A DNA stretch of 47,516 nucleotides from Planctomycetia bacterium (lineage in GTDB: Bacteria > Planctomycetota > Planctomycetia > Pirellulales > Thermoguttaceae). The translations under genes and the position numbers were made by a program. The stretch is from positions 1 to 47,516 of the forward strand of contig JAUNBF010000025.1 in NCBI GenBank assembly GCA_030527185.1, read 5' to 3'. Below the pieces are notes generated by a model that did not search any database, had not been told where the DNA came from, and was given only the letters and a program-made list of their open reading frames with translations. Shown here piece after piece: positions 1 through 8,989 of the stretch; the first letter of the stretch is position 1; each line of letters begins with the position of its first letter.

Positions 1-18
1 ATTATCAATTATCAATTC
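1..18. repeat. Short AT-rich tandem repeat, TTGATAA family
   Basis: Two and a half copies of a 7-bp unit (ATTATCA, reverse TTGATAA) end just before the phosphatase start codon at 25. The same unit recurs at 22924-22950, 27551-27569, 29747-29758 and 43111-43138. The array may continue to the left of the window. Confidence 0.7.
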
Positions 19-24
19 AAACCC

Positions 25-795
25 ATGGATAGTCGATTAGAATTTGCGGTCAATGTAGCGAAGTTGGCGGGGAAGAATACGTTACGGTATTTTCGCCAGG
101 ACAATTTCGATGTGGAGGAGAAGTCGGACGAAACGCCGGTCACGATTGCGGATCGGAGTACGGAAATCCTTCTGCGAAATGAGATTGAAATGGCTTTTCC
201 CCACGATGCCATTTTGGGTGAGGAATTTCCGTCCAAAAAGGGGAGTAGCGGTTTTCGCTGGATTCTCGACCCGATTGATGGAACGAAAGCGTTCATTCAT
301 GGCGTTCCGCTTTACGGGACGTTGATTGGCGTGGAGTACGAAGGGAAAGCGATCCTGGGGGTGATTGAAATTCCGGCACTGGATGAGAGAGTTTATGCCA
401 AAACAGGAGGCGGGGCGTGGTATGTGCAGGGGGAGAAGACACCCGTGCGTGCCCAGGTTTCTGCCTGTTCCCATTTGAGCGAATCGTTGGTTCTGACGAG
501 TGAGGAAATGACGTTTTACCAGACCGATCGCTACGCATCGTGGAAACGGCTGATTCACCATGCCAAACAGGCTCGAACGTGGGGAGACTGTTACGGTTAT
601 CTGCTGGTGGCGACGGGACGTGCGGAGGGGATGATTGATCCTGCCATGAGTCTTTGGGACGCAGCAGCGCTCTTCCCCATCATTCAGGAAGCGGGGGGCA
701 TTTTTACCGACTGGCAGAATGTTCCCACCCACACCACGGGGGAAGCGGTGGCGACGAATGGCCGGATTCATCAGGAAGTGCTTGCGCAGCTTTAG
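25..795 (+). CDS. Inositol-monophosphatase-family phosphatase, possibly histidinol-phosphatase
   Basis: This 256-residue protein has the full Mg2+-dependent IMPase signature. Seen in the sequence are PVTIADRSTE near residues 38-47, the metal ligands GEE at 65-67, DPIDGT at 82-87, and a late WDAAA motif near 209 where the third aspartate site sits. Length is typical of the family. Members hydrolyse small sugar or polyol phosphates such as inositol-1-phosphate, histidinol phosphate or PAP. Planctomycete proteins of this type are often annotated as HisN-like histidinol-phosphatase, but no histidine-biosynthesis gene lies nearby, so the substrate is an inference. It starts right after an AT-rich 7-bp repeat, and a weak Shine-Dalgarno leaves the start less certain than the family call. 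Confidence 0.88.
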   Translation: MDSRLEFAVNVAKLAGKNTLRYFRQDNFDVEEKSDETPVTIADRSTEILLRNEIEMAFPHDAILGEEFPSKKGSSGFRWILDPIDGTKAFIHGVPLYGTLIGVEYEGKAILGVIEIPALDERVYAKTGGGAWYVQGEKTPVRAQVSACSHLSESLVLTSEEMTFYQTDRYASWKRLIHHAKQARTWGDCYGYLLVATGRAEGMIDPAMSLWDAAALFPIIQEAGGIFTDWQNVPTHTTGEAVATNGRIHQEVLAQL

Positions 796-865
796 GAAAC
801 TCCGTAATAACCGGGAGAAGTCTCACTCCGACATTTCCCCATTCCGAAAATGTCAAGGTTTTTCC

Positions 866-2353
866 ATGAAAACGATTTTTTCCAGTTTATGTTTCGTTGG
901 ACTCCTTTCCGGGATGGTATTTTCTCAGGAAATCGAATACATGAACCCGGAAGTCGATTCTGTGGTGGCGGAAAGGGAGGAGGAAACGTCCACTCCTCTG
1001 GAAACGATTCACGATTACTGGAATCTTTACGAAATCAGTTCTTCGGTTCGGGAATCGTATCAGGATGGCGTGGCGTGGCAGCCAACGGAGAATTTGCTTC
1101 TGTTCCAGTTTCGGATCAGGGAAATGCCATTGACGTTGCTGGAAAAGTGGAGCCAGCCGCTCGAAGCTCTTTCGCGGTGGGAGGCTTATACGCGGGAGGA
1201 ATGCAACGCCCATCGATTCGAGGCTTTTCGGATCGACGGGACGCTCAAGGACGTTCAAAAATTTTCCTATCCGCCGGAAGTCACGCAACGGTACCGCGTT
1301 TCGGAGTATTACCTTTGCCAGATAGCGTTGGTGGATGGTCGGGAAATTCAACTTTTTTGCAATCGTATTCCCGAAGTGCTGCAAAAGGAGACGTTGCCCC
1401 AGTCGCCGATTCGTGTGGGAGCGTATGCGCTGATGTTGAAAAAAGGGGAAATGGCGGAGGGAAAACCGATTTTTTACCTTCTGACCAATCGACTTTCCTG
1501 GTATCCCGACACGCCGCTGGGGAAATTGGGGATGGATTACGGCCTTTTTGACGATTTGGACAGCCAGGAACTTTCTGCCGATGCCACGCGGTCGCGCAGT
1601 CGGGATTTGCGGTTGTCGCTGCGGAATCGGGAATGTTTTTACCAAATGCTCTACACTGTGGGGCGTATTCCTCCCGAGGAATGGAAAGCGATTTTGCGGG
1701 AATCTCTGACCACCACACCGCCGGAACGTCGTGAAAAGGATTCCTCCCACCATTCGGTCGTACCGCTTTTTGTCAAGCCGATTCAGGAGCGGGGAAACTT
1801 TTTCTGGTTACGGGGCGTTGCCCGACAGATCGTTCCGGTGCAGGTGGAGGACGAAGATATTGTCGAGCGGCTGGGAATCACGCGGTATTACGAAATTTTC
1901 CTCTATCCCCAGGATTCCCAGGACAATCCCGTCACCGTTCTGGTTCGTCGGCTTCCGAAAAACATCGTTCCGGGAGACGCTCCGGGGTATCGGGTGGAAT
2001 TGACCGTTCCGGCCTTCTTTTTCAATACTTGGGGATACCGAAGTATGGACGAAGAGGGGAAACCGATCGTTCGCCTGACGCCACTGCTCATCGGTGGGCC
2101 GCCCAAACTGGTTCCTCCGCCCAAGCCCAACGCAATGCTTTGGTTCCAGATTCTTGCCGGAGTCATTTTTGCTCTCCTGCTGATTTTGGCCACCGGTTCC
2201 TACTTCCAGTTCACTCGCAAAGATAAGGAATTTTGGGAAAAGAACATCGCCAAAAACCTTTCGTTGCCTGAAGGTGCGGAAATGGACTCGATCGACTTGC
2301 AAAAAGCTGCCGAGACACTCCCTCAGGAAACCGACTTTCGGAACTGGAAATGA
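866..2353 (+). CDS. Secreted, C-terminally membrane-anchored protein of unknown function
   Basis: I do not recognise a family. The 495-residue protein begins with a clear signal peptide (MKTIFSSLCFVGLLSGMVFS, then Q). A longer reading frame from 719 exists, but it would overlap the phosphatase end and bury this signal peptide, so 866 is chosen. The body is a charged, soluble domain with many W and Y residues. A single transmembrane helix lies near residues 425-448 (around LAGVIFALLLILATGSY), followed by a charged tail of about 45 residues. The expected topology is therefore a large extracytoplasmic domain with a short cytoplasmic tail. It lies 70 bp after the phosphatase and 50 bp before mdh, all on the same strand. 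Confidence 0.75.
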   Translation: MKTIFSSLCFVGLLSGMVFSQEIEYMNPEVDSVVAEREEETSTPLETIHDYWNLYEISSSVRESYQDGVAWQPTENLLLFQFRIREMPLTLLEKWSQPLEALSRWEAYTREECNAHRFEAFRIDGTLKDVQKFSYPPEVTQRYRVSEYYLCQIALVDGREIQLFCNRIPEVLQKETLPQSPIRVGAYALMLKKGEMAEGKPIFYLLTNRLSWYPDTPLGKLGMDYGLFDDLDSQELSADATRSRSRDLRLSLRNRECFYQMLYTVGRIPPEEWKAILRESLTTTPPERREKDSSHHSVVPLFVKPIQERGNFFWLRGVARQIVPVQVEDEDIVERLGITRYYEIFLYPQDSQDNPVTVLVRRLPKNIVPGDAPGYRVELTVPAFFFNTWGYRSMDEEGKPIVRLTPLLIGGPPKLVPPPKPNAMLWFQILAGVIFALLLILATGSYFQFTRKDKEFWEKNIAKNLSLPEGAEMDSIDLQKAAETLPQETDFRNWK

Positions 2354-2356
2354 CGG

Positions 2357-2384
2357 ATAATGATTAATGGAATAATGATTAATG
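2357..2384. repeat. Short AT-rich direct repeat, ATAATGATTAATG family
   Basis: A 13-bp unit, ATAATGATTAATG, occurs at 2357-2369 and again at 2372-2384, immediately after the TGA stop of the preceding gene. Related arrays lie at 7862-7882, 15107-15135 and 33554-33580. Confidence 0.7.
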
Positions 2385-2403
2385 AGTTTTGTTTGTGAGG
2401 TGA

Positions 2404-3351
<948 letters not shown>

Positions 3352-3408
3352 AACCTGGTAGATTCCCCTCTCTGGAAGGGTTATGACTTGAACACCGTAC
3401 GAATACCG

Positions 3409-3433
3409 GGACTTGAGTTGGGGAGTCTTTTTT
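3409..3433 (+). terminator. Weak intrinsic terminator after mdh
   Basis: A short stem pairs GACT at 3410-3413 with AGTC at 3424-3427 and is followed by TTTTTT. The stem is short, so this is only a candidate. Confidence 0.3.
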
Positions 3434-3472
3434 AAAAATCTTAAAAAATTCTCCCTACTCCCCCTTTTTTGC

Positions 3473-3501
3473 TTGACAACCCCATTTTTTTGTTATATAA
3501 T
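3473..3501 (+). promoter_or_regulatory. Near-consensus sigma-70 promoter for the PEP-CTERM/DUF1559 pair
   Basis: TTGACA at 3473-3478 and TATAAT at 3496-3501 are both perfect consensus hexamers separated by 17 bp. Transcription should start near 3508, giving a leader of about 68 nt before the ATG at 3576. The next genes downstream are the PEP-CTERM protein and the DUF1559 pseudopilin. Confidence 0.85.
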
Positions 3502-3575
3502 GTTTCCAGTGCTGAAAATCTTTTGTTGGGAAAGATTGGAAATGTTTTCTGTTTCTTGAAGAAAGGAATAAAATC

Positions 3576-5119
3576 ATGCGAAAAATATTAAGCTGCGGGG
3601 GGGGGGCAGGATAGTAAAAGTTCATTCCCTTGGTATTCTGATGGGAATCATCCTGACCACCTCTACCTTAACAGCAGCCACGATCTGGAATGGTGGAACG
3701 ACTCCCGTGACAGACTTGAAATCAGCCAATACCTGGAGCAACGGGACTCCATCGTGGGAAAATACAGCGATTATCAACGATGGTTCGATCGTGACATTGA
3801 CGACGAATGAAATGAACCATCTTTCTCTCGAAGTTTCCAACGGGACGCTGGCCACGAGCATTTCTCCCTGGATGCCGGTGAGTGAATCGGGTTCGAGAGT
3901 CTCGATTACCTTGTCGGACACGGGAAAATTAACCACTTCCGGGCATTTTTATCCCATGGGTCAATGTAATCCCGGCAGTAAAACACCGGTATGGTTTGCC
4001 TTAACAATGACGGACCATGCGGAAATGATGGTCAAGGGGACGATTTATGGTGGGTTCAATAGAGAAAATGCCACGGTTCCTTTACCGGGAAATGAGTACA
4101 CAGGCTCTCTGATTTTTCGCGACAATGCCAAACTGACGGCTACCGGAGAAGGATGGCTGGCGACAACCGCGAAAATGTATATTTTGGTTGAGGATAACGC
4201 GGCATTAACATTCCAAAGCGGCAATTCCGGGATTGGTTGGGGCGATGGGGCAGAAGGTTCCCTTTTGGAGATGCGAGGCGGCTCAATTACTCAAAGTGGA
4301 ACGGGCCGGTTTTCAGTCACTTTATCGACTTCGATGAAGCAAAGTGGAGGAACTTTTACCGTTCCCAATTTTACTCTCGATGGTAATTCGACGACGGAAC
4401 TTTCCGGGACGGCCATTGCCAAAGTTTCGACGCTTTCCAACATTTCCGGGCATCTGAACATCCGGGGTGGCAGTTGGACGACGACCAATCTTTCCGGTTC
4501 CGGCTCCATTTCCATGACCGCCAACGAGAATGGTTTTGGAAAATTTACCGCGACGGGAAACGTGAGTGGCTACACCGGAACGTTCCACATCGGCCTGAAT
4601 CATGGTTTGGGAACGTTTGCCAACGATACCGCGGACGGATACGATGTAACCGATTTTACCCAAGCGCCAACGGTGACATTCAGCGAGGTTTTTCACTATG
4701 ATCCTGCCGACGGGGTGATTACGCTCAATGCCGATGCCCAAATAGCGGAATACGCACTCGGTTCAGGAACGTTGACGTTGGAAGAGGCTGCCCGCTGCGG
4801 GTGGATTCGTTTGACCGAGGAGACCGGGGAGGCATATTATCTGACGCTGACACTGGATCATGCCGTGACGGAGGATTTTCTGGACTGGCTTTCGGACGGG
4901 AATGAAAATGTGACGGTTTCCGGGCTGGGGAACGTTCTGTCGCTCGCTTACAAGGCTGGTGCCGGGGATATTTTCCTGTGGGATTTTACGCCCTATGCCG
5001 CCACTGCTTACGGCGTGACCGCGTTCACCGGCAGTGTTCCTGAACCGGCAACATGGGTACTTCTGGTGGTGGGAATTGGTTTTGGGATAGGAATACGTAG
5101 CTGGAGAAAGGACGAGTGA
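3576..5119 (+). CDS. PEP-CTERM surface protein, start out of frame across a ten-G run
   Basis: The open frame runs from 3641 to 5119 (492 codons) and ends with a PEP-CTERM signal: VPEPATW, a hydrophobic helix, and a basic tail containing RSWRK. That signal directs cleavage and anchoring by an exosortase, and no exosortase is seen here. The ATG at 3641 lacks a ribosome site. The ATG at 3576 has a good one (GAAAGGA), but its frame stops after 12 codons because G3597-3606 is ten long. Eleven or eight Gs would join the frames into about 514 residues with a proper signal peptide (MRKILSC, glycines, then SLGILMGIILTTSTLTA). The body, rich in T, S, N and G, looks like a repetitive beta-helix surface protein. 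The run may be a phase switch or a sequence error. Confidence 0.85.
3597..3606 (+). repeat. Ten-G homopolymer inside the signal-peptide region
   Basis: Ten consecutive Gs follow codon 7 of the frame starting at 3576. The length puts the start codon out of frame with the long downstream frame by one base. Poly-G runs of this size are classic slipped-strand phase-variation sites and are also a common sequencing error site. Confidence 0.9.
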
Positions 5120-6141
5120 TGCGAAAAAAAGACTGGAAATGGGCAAAATATCCGACTTCCACCACCGTCGCTGGCAATCGTATCGGCTTTACGTTGGTGG
5201 AATTACTGGTGGTGATTGCGATTATTGGAATGTTGGTGGGACTGTTGCTCCCCGCCGTCCAGCAGGCACGGGAAGCGGCTCGGCAAATGCAGTGTAACAA
5301 CCACATGCGGCAACATGGACTGGCGGCACTGAATCATGAAAGCATGTCCCGGATTTTGCCGTCCGGGGGATGGCTTTATACGGCGGATGGCGACCCGGAT
5401 ATGGGATTCGGAGCCAAACAGCCGGGATCATGGATGTATTCGCTGCTCCCCTATCTGGAAGCACATGCTCTGTGGGAGTTGGGGATGGACGGAAACCAAC
5501 TGGCCGATGCCCATATCAAAGCGGCCAACGAGACTCGCTCCAAACTGTCGCTTCCGTTATTCAATTGTCCTTCCCGGCGTCACGCGATTCCGTATTATGC
5601 CGCGGAACTGAAGAGGGTGAACTGCGACGTGTATAAAAACAACATGGCCTGCAAGGGAGACTACGGTGGAAGTACCGGAACGCAGTGGTTTTACCAAAGT
5701 GTCGGTTCGTACGCGGAAGGATTGGCACTGAGTCCGACCAGTTTGGGATACACCCCGGACAAATCAGGCGTGATGTTTGTTGCCAGTGAAGTGACGCTTG
5801 CTGAAATACGCGACGGCACCAGCAACACGATTCTGATCGGTGAAAAGTACCTTCGCGCGGACAGATACACTCCCTCCTCCGCGACCGACAGCTACGGTGG
5901 GGGAGACGACCATTGCCTTTGGAGTGGTTTCGACAACGATTCTCTCCGCCGATCCAACGGTATGCCCTTTCAGGATCGTATTGGGGTGGACTACGATTAC
6001 TACTTCGGCAGTCCCCACTCCGGCGCGTTTGGAATCGTCATGGTGGATGGCTCGGTTCATCGTCTCTCCTACAGCGTGGAGAAGTCCATCTGGCAAAATC
6101 TCACGAACCGTGCTGACGGGAATGTGGTGAGTATTCCGTAA
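5119..6141 (+). CDS. DUF1559 pseudopilin (type II secretion/pilin-like N-terminus)
   Basis: This 340-residue protein has the typical planctomycete DUF1559 layout. A basic leader of about 25 residues is followed by the prepilin cleavage motif GFTLVELLVVIAIIG and one hydrophobic helix, then PAVQQAREAARQMQC, and a C-terminal stretch GSPHSGAFGIVMVDGSVH. These proteins are very numerous in Planctomycetota and are thought to be pilin-like or surface proteins; the function of individual members is unknown. The start codon overlaps the stop of the PEP-CTERM gene by one base (TGATG) and a GGAGAAAGGA site lies just upstream, so translation is probably coupled. Because of that coupling, the poly-G state of the upstream gene may also affect this one. 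Confidence 0.93.
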   Translation: MRKKDWKWAKYPTSTTVAGNRIGFTLVELLVVIAIIGMLVGLLLPAVQQAREAARQMQCNNHMRQHGLAALNHESMSRILPSGGWLYTADGDPDMGFGAKQPGSWMYSLLPYLEAHALWELGMDGNQLADAHIKAANETRSKLSLPLFNCPSRRHAIPYYAAELKRVNCDVYKNNMACKGDYGGSTGTQWFYQSVGSYAEGLALSPTSLGYTPDKSGVMFVASEVTLAEIRDGTSNTILIGEKYLRADRYTPSSATDSYGGGDDHCLWSGFDNDSLRRSNGMPFQDRIGVDYDYYFGSPHSGAFGIVMVDGSVHRLSYSVEKSIWQNLTNRADGNVVSIP

Positions 6142-6143
6142 TG

Positions 6144-6158
6144 CTTTGTTAAACAAAG
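6144..6158. other. Perfect 15-bp palindrome between convergent genes
   Basis: CTTTGTT, one base, then AACAAAG forms a perfect inverted repeat three bases after the DUF1559 stop. It may be a weak bidirectional terminator or a protein-binding site. No T-run follows it. Confidence 0.4.
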
Positions 6159-6195
6159 AAATAGTAATGTCGTTGCGTGGTTTTTGGGTCACTGT

Positions 6196-7032
6196 TTACA
6201 ACCACAATTTCAGCCGCCCATCCATGAGTGTGGGAAAGGCTTTTTCCACGCAACGGTGAATTTGTCCGGCAACGCTTCGTGCGGTGAAATGGGAAGCGAT
6301 AATCAACTCATTTTGAAAAAGATGTTCTCGCGCAACCACGTCGTCGAGATGGATGTGGCCGTACTTATGGATTTTGTCGCCTCGGTGGCGGGATTCCACA
6401 AACGTCATTTCCATAATCAGCACTTCGGCCTGATAAAAAAGAGGATTTTGATCGAGTCCATCGGGATTGGAGTCTCCCAAATAGGCCACTTTGGGCGTGC
6501 GAATTTCGTAAGTGATGGGAAGTCCTGCCTCTTTTCGCTGACGAATGGCGTTTCCATCCAGTGAAAGGAGTTCGGGAAGGAGTTTGTTGCGGCGATGGAA
6601 AACGACATATCCCAACGAGGGGACACGGTGTTGCGTCGGGAGTGCCAAAACGCTCCATTCGCGGGAAAGCGTGACTTCCTCTCCCGGTTCCATGCCGATG
6701 AGTTCGCACGGGAACTGCCCCCGGTCGAGATACATCCATGCCTTGAGGAGCCGTGCCACATTGTCCACGTTCGCTCGCGGAAGGAAAATCCGCGGCGGGT
6801 CCATCTTCATCATCCGACGGCGAGCCACAAAACTGGGAAGCATGGCGAGATGGTCGAGATGGGTGTGTGAAATGAACCAGTTCGGCGTTCCCATGAACAT
6901 CCACGGCTGGGCACCCAAATCAAATCCCAGATGGAATTCGGGAATGCGCCAGAAAGTCTGAACCGCGGCACGGGAAAATCCCTCAATGGTGAAATCTTTG
7001 AACTTGTATTGCTGATAGGGAATATCTTTCAT
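6196..7032 (-). CDS. Metallo-beta-lactamase-fold hydrolase, RNase Z-like
   Basis: The 278-residue protein carries the zinc-binding motif SHTHLDH at residues 55-61, a central LGD acid ligand and a late SHFTARS histidine. This is the arrangement of RNase Z/ElaC-type phosphodiesterases. Those enzymes cleave tRNA 3' ends or related phosphodiesters, and short divergent planctomycete members are only annotated as MBL-fold. The start is the ATG at 7032, 33 bp after the scpA stop on the same strand, so the two probably form an operon. No strong ribosome site is present. The enzyme class is clear; the substrate is not. Confidence 0.85.
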   Translation of the reverse strand: MKDIPYQQYKFKDFTIEGFSRAAVQTFWRIPEFHLGFDLGAQPWMFMGTPNWFISHTHLDHLAMLPSFVARRRMMKMDPPRIFLPRANVDNVARLLKAWMYLDRGQFPCELIGMEPGEEVTLSREWSVLALPTQHRVPSLGYVVFHRRNKLLPELLSLDGNAIRQRKEAGLPITYEIRTPKVAYLGDSNPDGLDQNPLFYQAEVLIMEMTFVESRHRGDKIHKYGHIHLDDVVAREHLFQNELIIASHFTARSVAGQIHRCVEKAFPTLMDGRLKLWL

Positions 7033-7065
7033 CGTTGTTTTCTATGCGGTTCCTTCCGCCTTTTG

Positions 7066-7854
7066 TCAAAAAGAATGGGAAAACTCTTCGGAAATGGCGG
7101 TGATGTGGTCGTCGAGCGGAATTTCCTGCTGCCACTCTTCACCGGGACGCAGCCAGATTTCGCCGAAAAGTTGGTACTGCTCAACACGGACGTGGTAGTT
7201 TCGGACAAGTTCCAGCGAGGCCAGAAAAATGCCAACCAGCGTTGTTTTGTGCATTCCCGGCTTGAACAGTTCGGAAAAGGTGGTGACGCCGTTTTCCGCC
7301 AGACGTTGCTGGATTCGCATCATGTGGGTGTGGATGGGGGTGTCGTCGTAAACAATGCTGGTGGGGAGGTGCTGTTTCGCTTCCTGGATGATTCGGCCAA
7401 ATGCGCTGACCAAATCCCACAGTTCCACGTCCAAAATCGGCTCCTCCGCCAAATCCCGCTCCCGGCGGGGGCAATCGTTGGAGAGGCGGGCGTAATTCTG
7501 CTGCCAGCGACGGCTCCGTTCCTCCAGCAAACAGGCGGCGTCACGATATTTTTTGTAACTCAACAGTTGCTGCACCAGGTCTTCGCGGGAATTTTCCAGT
7601 TCCTCCTCCACCTCTTCCGAAACGGGCAAAACCTCCGTCGATTTCAATTCCAGGAGCCAACTTGCCATGGCCACAAACTCACCGACCTGATTGCAGTCGA
7701 TAAATTCCAGAACTTCGATATACTCGTTGAACTGATCCAGAATTTCGCTGATGGGAATGTCGACAATCTCCAACTCACGCTTGCGAATCAGGCAAAGCAA
7801 CAGGTCGAACGGACCCTTAAACAGCGAATGTGCCAACGCAATCTGAAAAGTCAT
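7066..7854 (-). CDS. scpA: Segregation and condensation protein A
   Basis: The 262-residue protein matches ScpA, the kleisin subunit that bridges the SMC heads with ScpB in chromosome condensation. The family N-terminus FKGPFDLLLCLIRKRELEIV is clear at residues 12-31, followed by the helical block with EFVAMASWLLELKS. An acidic linker (EEVEEELE) and a winged-helix-like C-terminus complete it. Neither scpB nor smc is in the window. The start codon is preceded by an AT-rich repeat (7862-7882) rather than a recognisable ribosome-binding site. It is followed directly by the RNase Z-like gene. Confidence 0.92.
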   Translation of the reverse strand: MTFQIALAHSLFKGPFDLLLCLIRKRELEIVDIPISEILDQFNEYIEVLEFIDCNQVGEFVAMASWLLELKSTEVLPVSEEVEEELENSREDLVQQLLSYKKYRDAACLLEERSRRWQQNYARLSNDCPRRERDLAEEPILDVELWDLVSAFGRIIQEAKQHLPTSIVYDDTPIHTHMMRIQQRLAENGVTTFSELFKPGMHKTTLVGIFLASLELVRNYHVRVEQYQLFGEIWLRPGEEWQQEIPLDDHITAISEEFSHSF

Positions 7855-7861
7855 GGAACGG

Positions 7862-7882
7862 ATAATGGTTAATGATTAATGA
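7862..7882. repeat. Short AT-rich repeat, ATAATGATTAATG family
   Basis: GATAATGGTTAATGATTAATG lies directly in front of the scpA start codon on the minus strand, where a ribosome-binding site would be expected. Confidence 0.6.
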
Positions 7883-8989
7883 CTCTATGGGGTGGTGAGT
7901 TTACGTCCCTATCTGGGAAAACGATAATGGAAGTCCATTCCAATGTAATGTTTTTTTGTAAAGAGAGCAAGAGTAAAACGGGAAATTTATCTCTTTTCAC
8001 AGACGTTTTTCCAATTGTCCACCAGCAACCCTCTTTCGGGAGGTTTCATTTCCCTCTTTCAGAGTGTATTTCCCTTTTCCTTATTCGCAAAAAACCGTGG
8101 CTATGACAACTCCATATCATAGTTGGGATGATTACGAGCCGAGCCACGTTGCTGATAACGTTCAAACAAGGAACAGAGACTTGGCCGTTCTGTTTTGGAA
8201 TGTCTCAGCAACGCGACACGGGGTTCCTGGGTGTAATCCCATTTGGAAATTTCCCCGCCAGTTCTGAAAATTTGTTCACGCAGCCATTCCTGCCTGTCCG
8301 TGTGGAGGTTTGTGGGAGGAAAATCTTCCTGGAGATTGGCCGTATTGACAAGAGGGAAGGCGCCGCAGGTGGTGAGAGCAATATTTTCGTTTCGGCTTGT
8401 CAATTACCGTGGAATAGAGCTGTTTGGGCAAGAAAAAAACTTTTCCTGATTTCCCAATAAAAATCCCAGGCACCCTCATTTTAGGGGATTTACTCATCGT
8501 GACCTCCAATCTCCCTGATAAAATCAAGGCTAAAACTTACTAAAAACATACTGAAAAAACCTCGGTGAGGATTCGTAAAAAATGATAAAATATCTCAAAA
8601 TACATCAAACGATTTTTTGTTAAGAAAAGGACTACTACTTCAATATACCCTGCAATAACCGATGATTCCCCAAAAATTTGTAGAAAAAAAACTTTTTTTC
8701 GAAAAAAATTTTAAAAAAATTCCTCTCGCGGAAATGAGTGAAATATCCCAGATAAAAAAACTTTTGACGAAAATAACAATTCCAGCGATTTCGCAAAGAG
8801 GTAAAAATGGCTATGGCTTTTCTGATATTATCGATGGATGAAAGAATTTTCGGCCAGAGAATAAGGATGGGGAGGCATTTTCTGGTGGAGCCGGAAAATT
8901 CGCCTTGTCAAGAAATGGAAATTTCGTTACACTGCCGGTGATTGGGAGATGTCTGTCATCACAAGATTTATCTGAAGAAGGAACAGAAT
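7883..8989. other. 1.1-kb stretch without a confident gene
   Basis: No gene here meets my standard. A minus-strand frame at 8101-8403 (100 codons, TTG start) has a protein-like composition in its second half (around RQEWLREQIFRTGGEISKW). A different minus-strand frame runs from 8527 to 8276 just ahead of it. Together they could be a frameshifted relic, but I recognise no family. Positions 8470-8860 are strongly AT-rich with long A and T runs. No clear promoter hexamer pair was found in front of the gene at 8990. Confidence 0.4.

Noticed and set aside
719..865. Upstream extension of the secreted protein at 866
   Set aside because: It would overlap the preceding gene and hide a clear signal peptide; the ATG at 866 is more likely.
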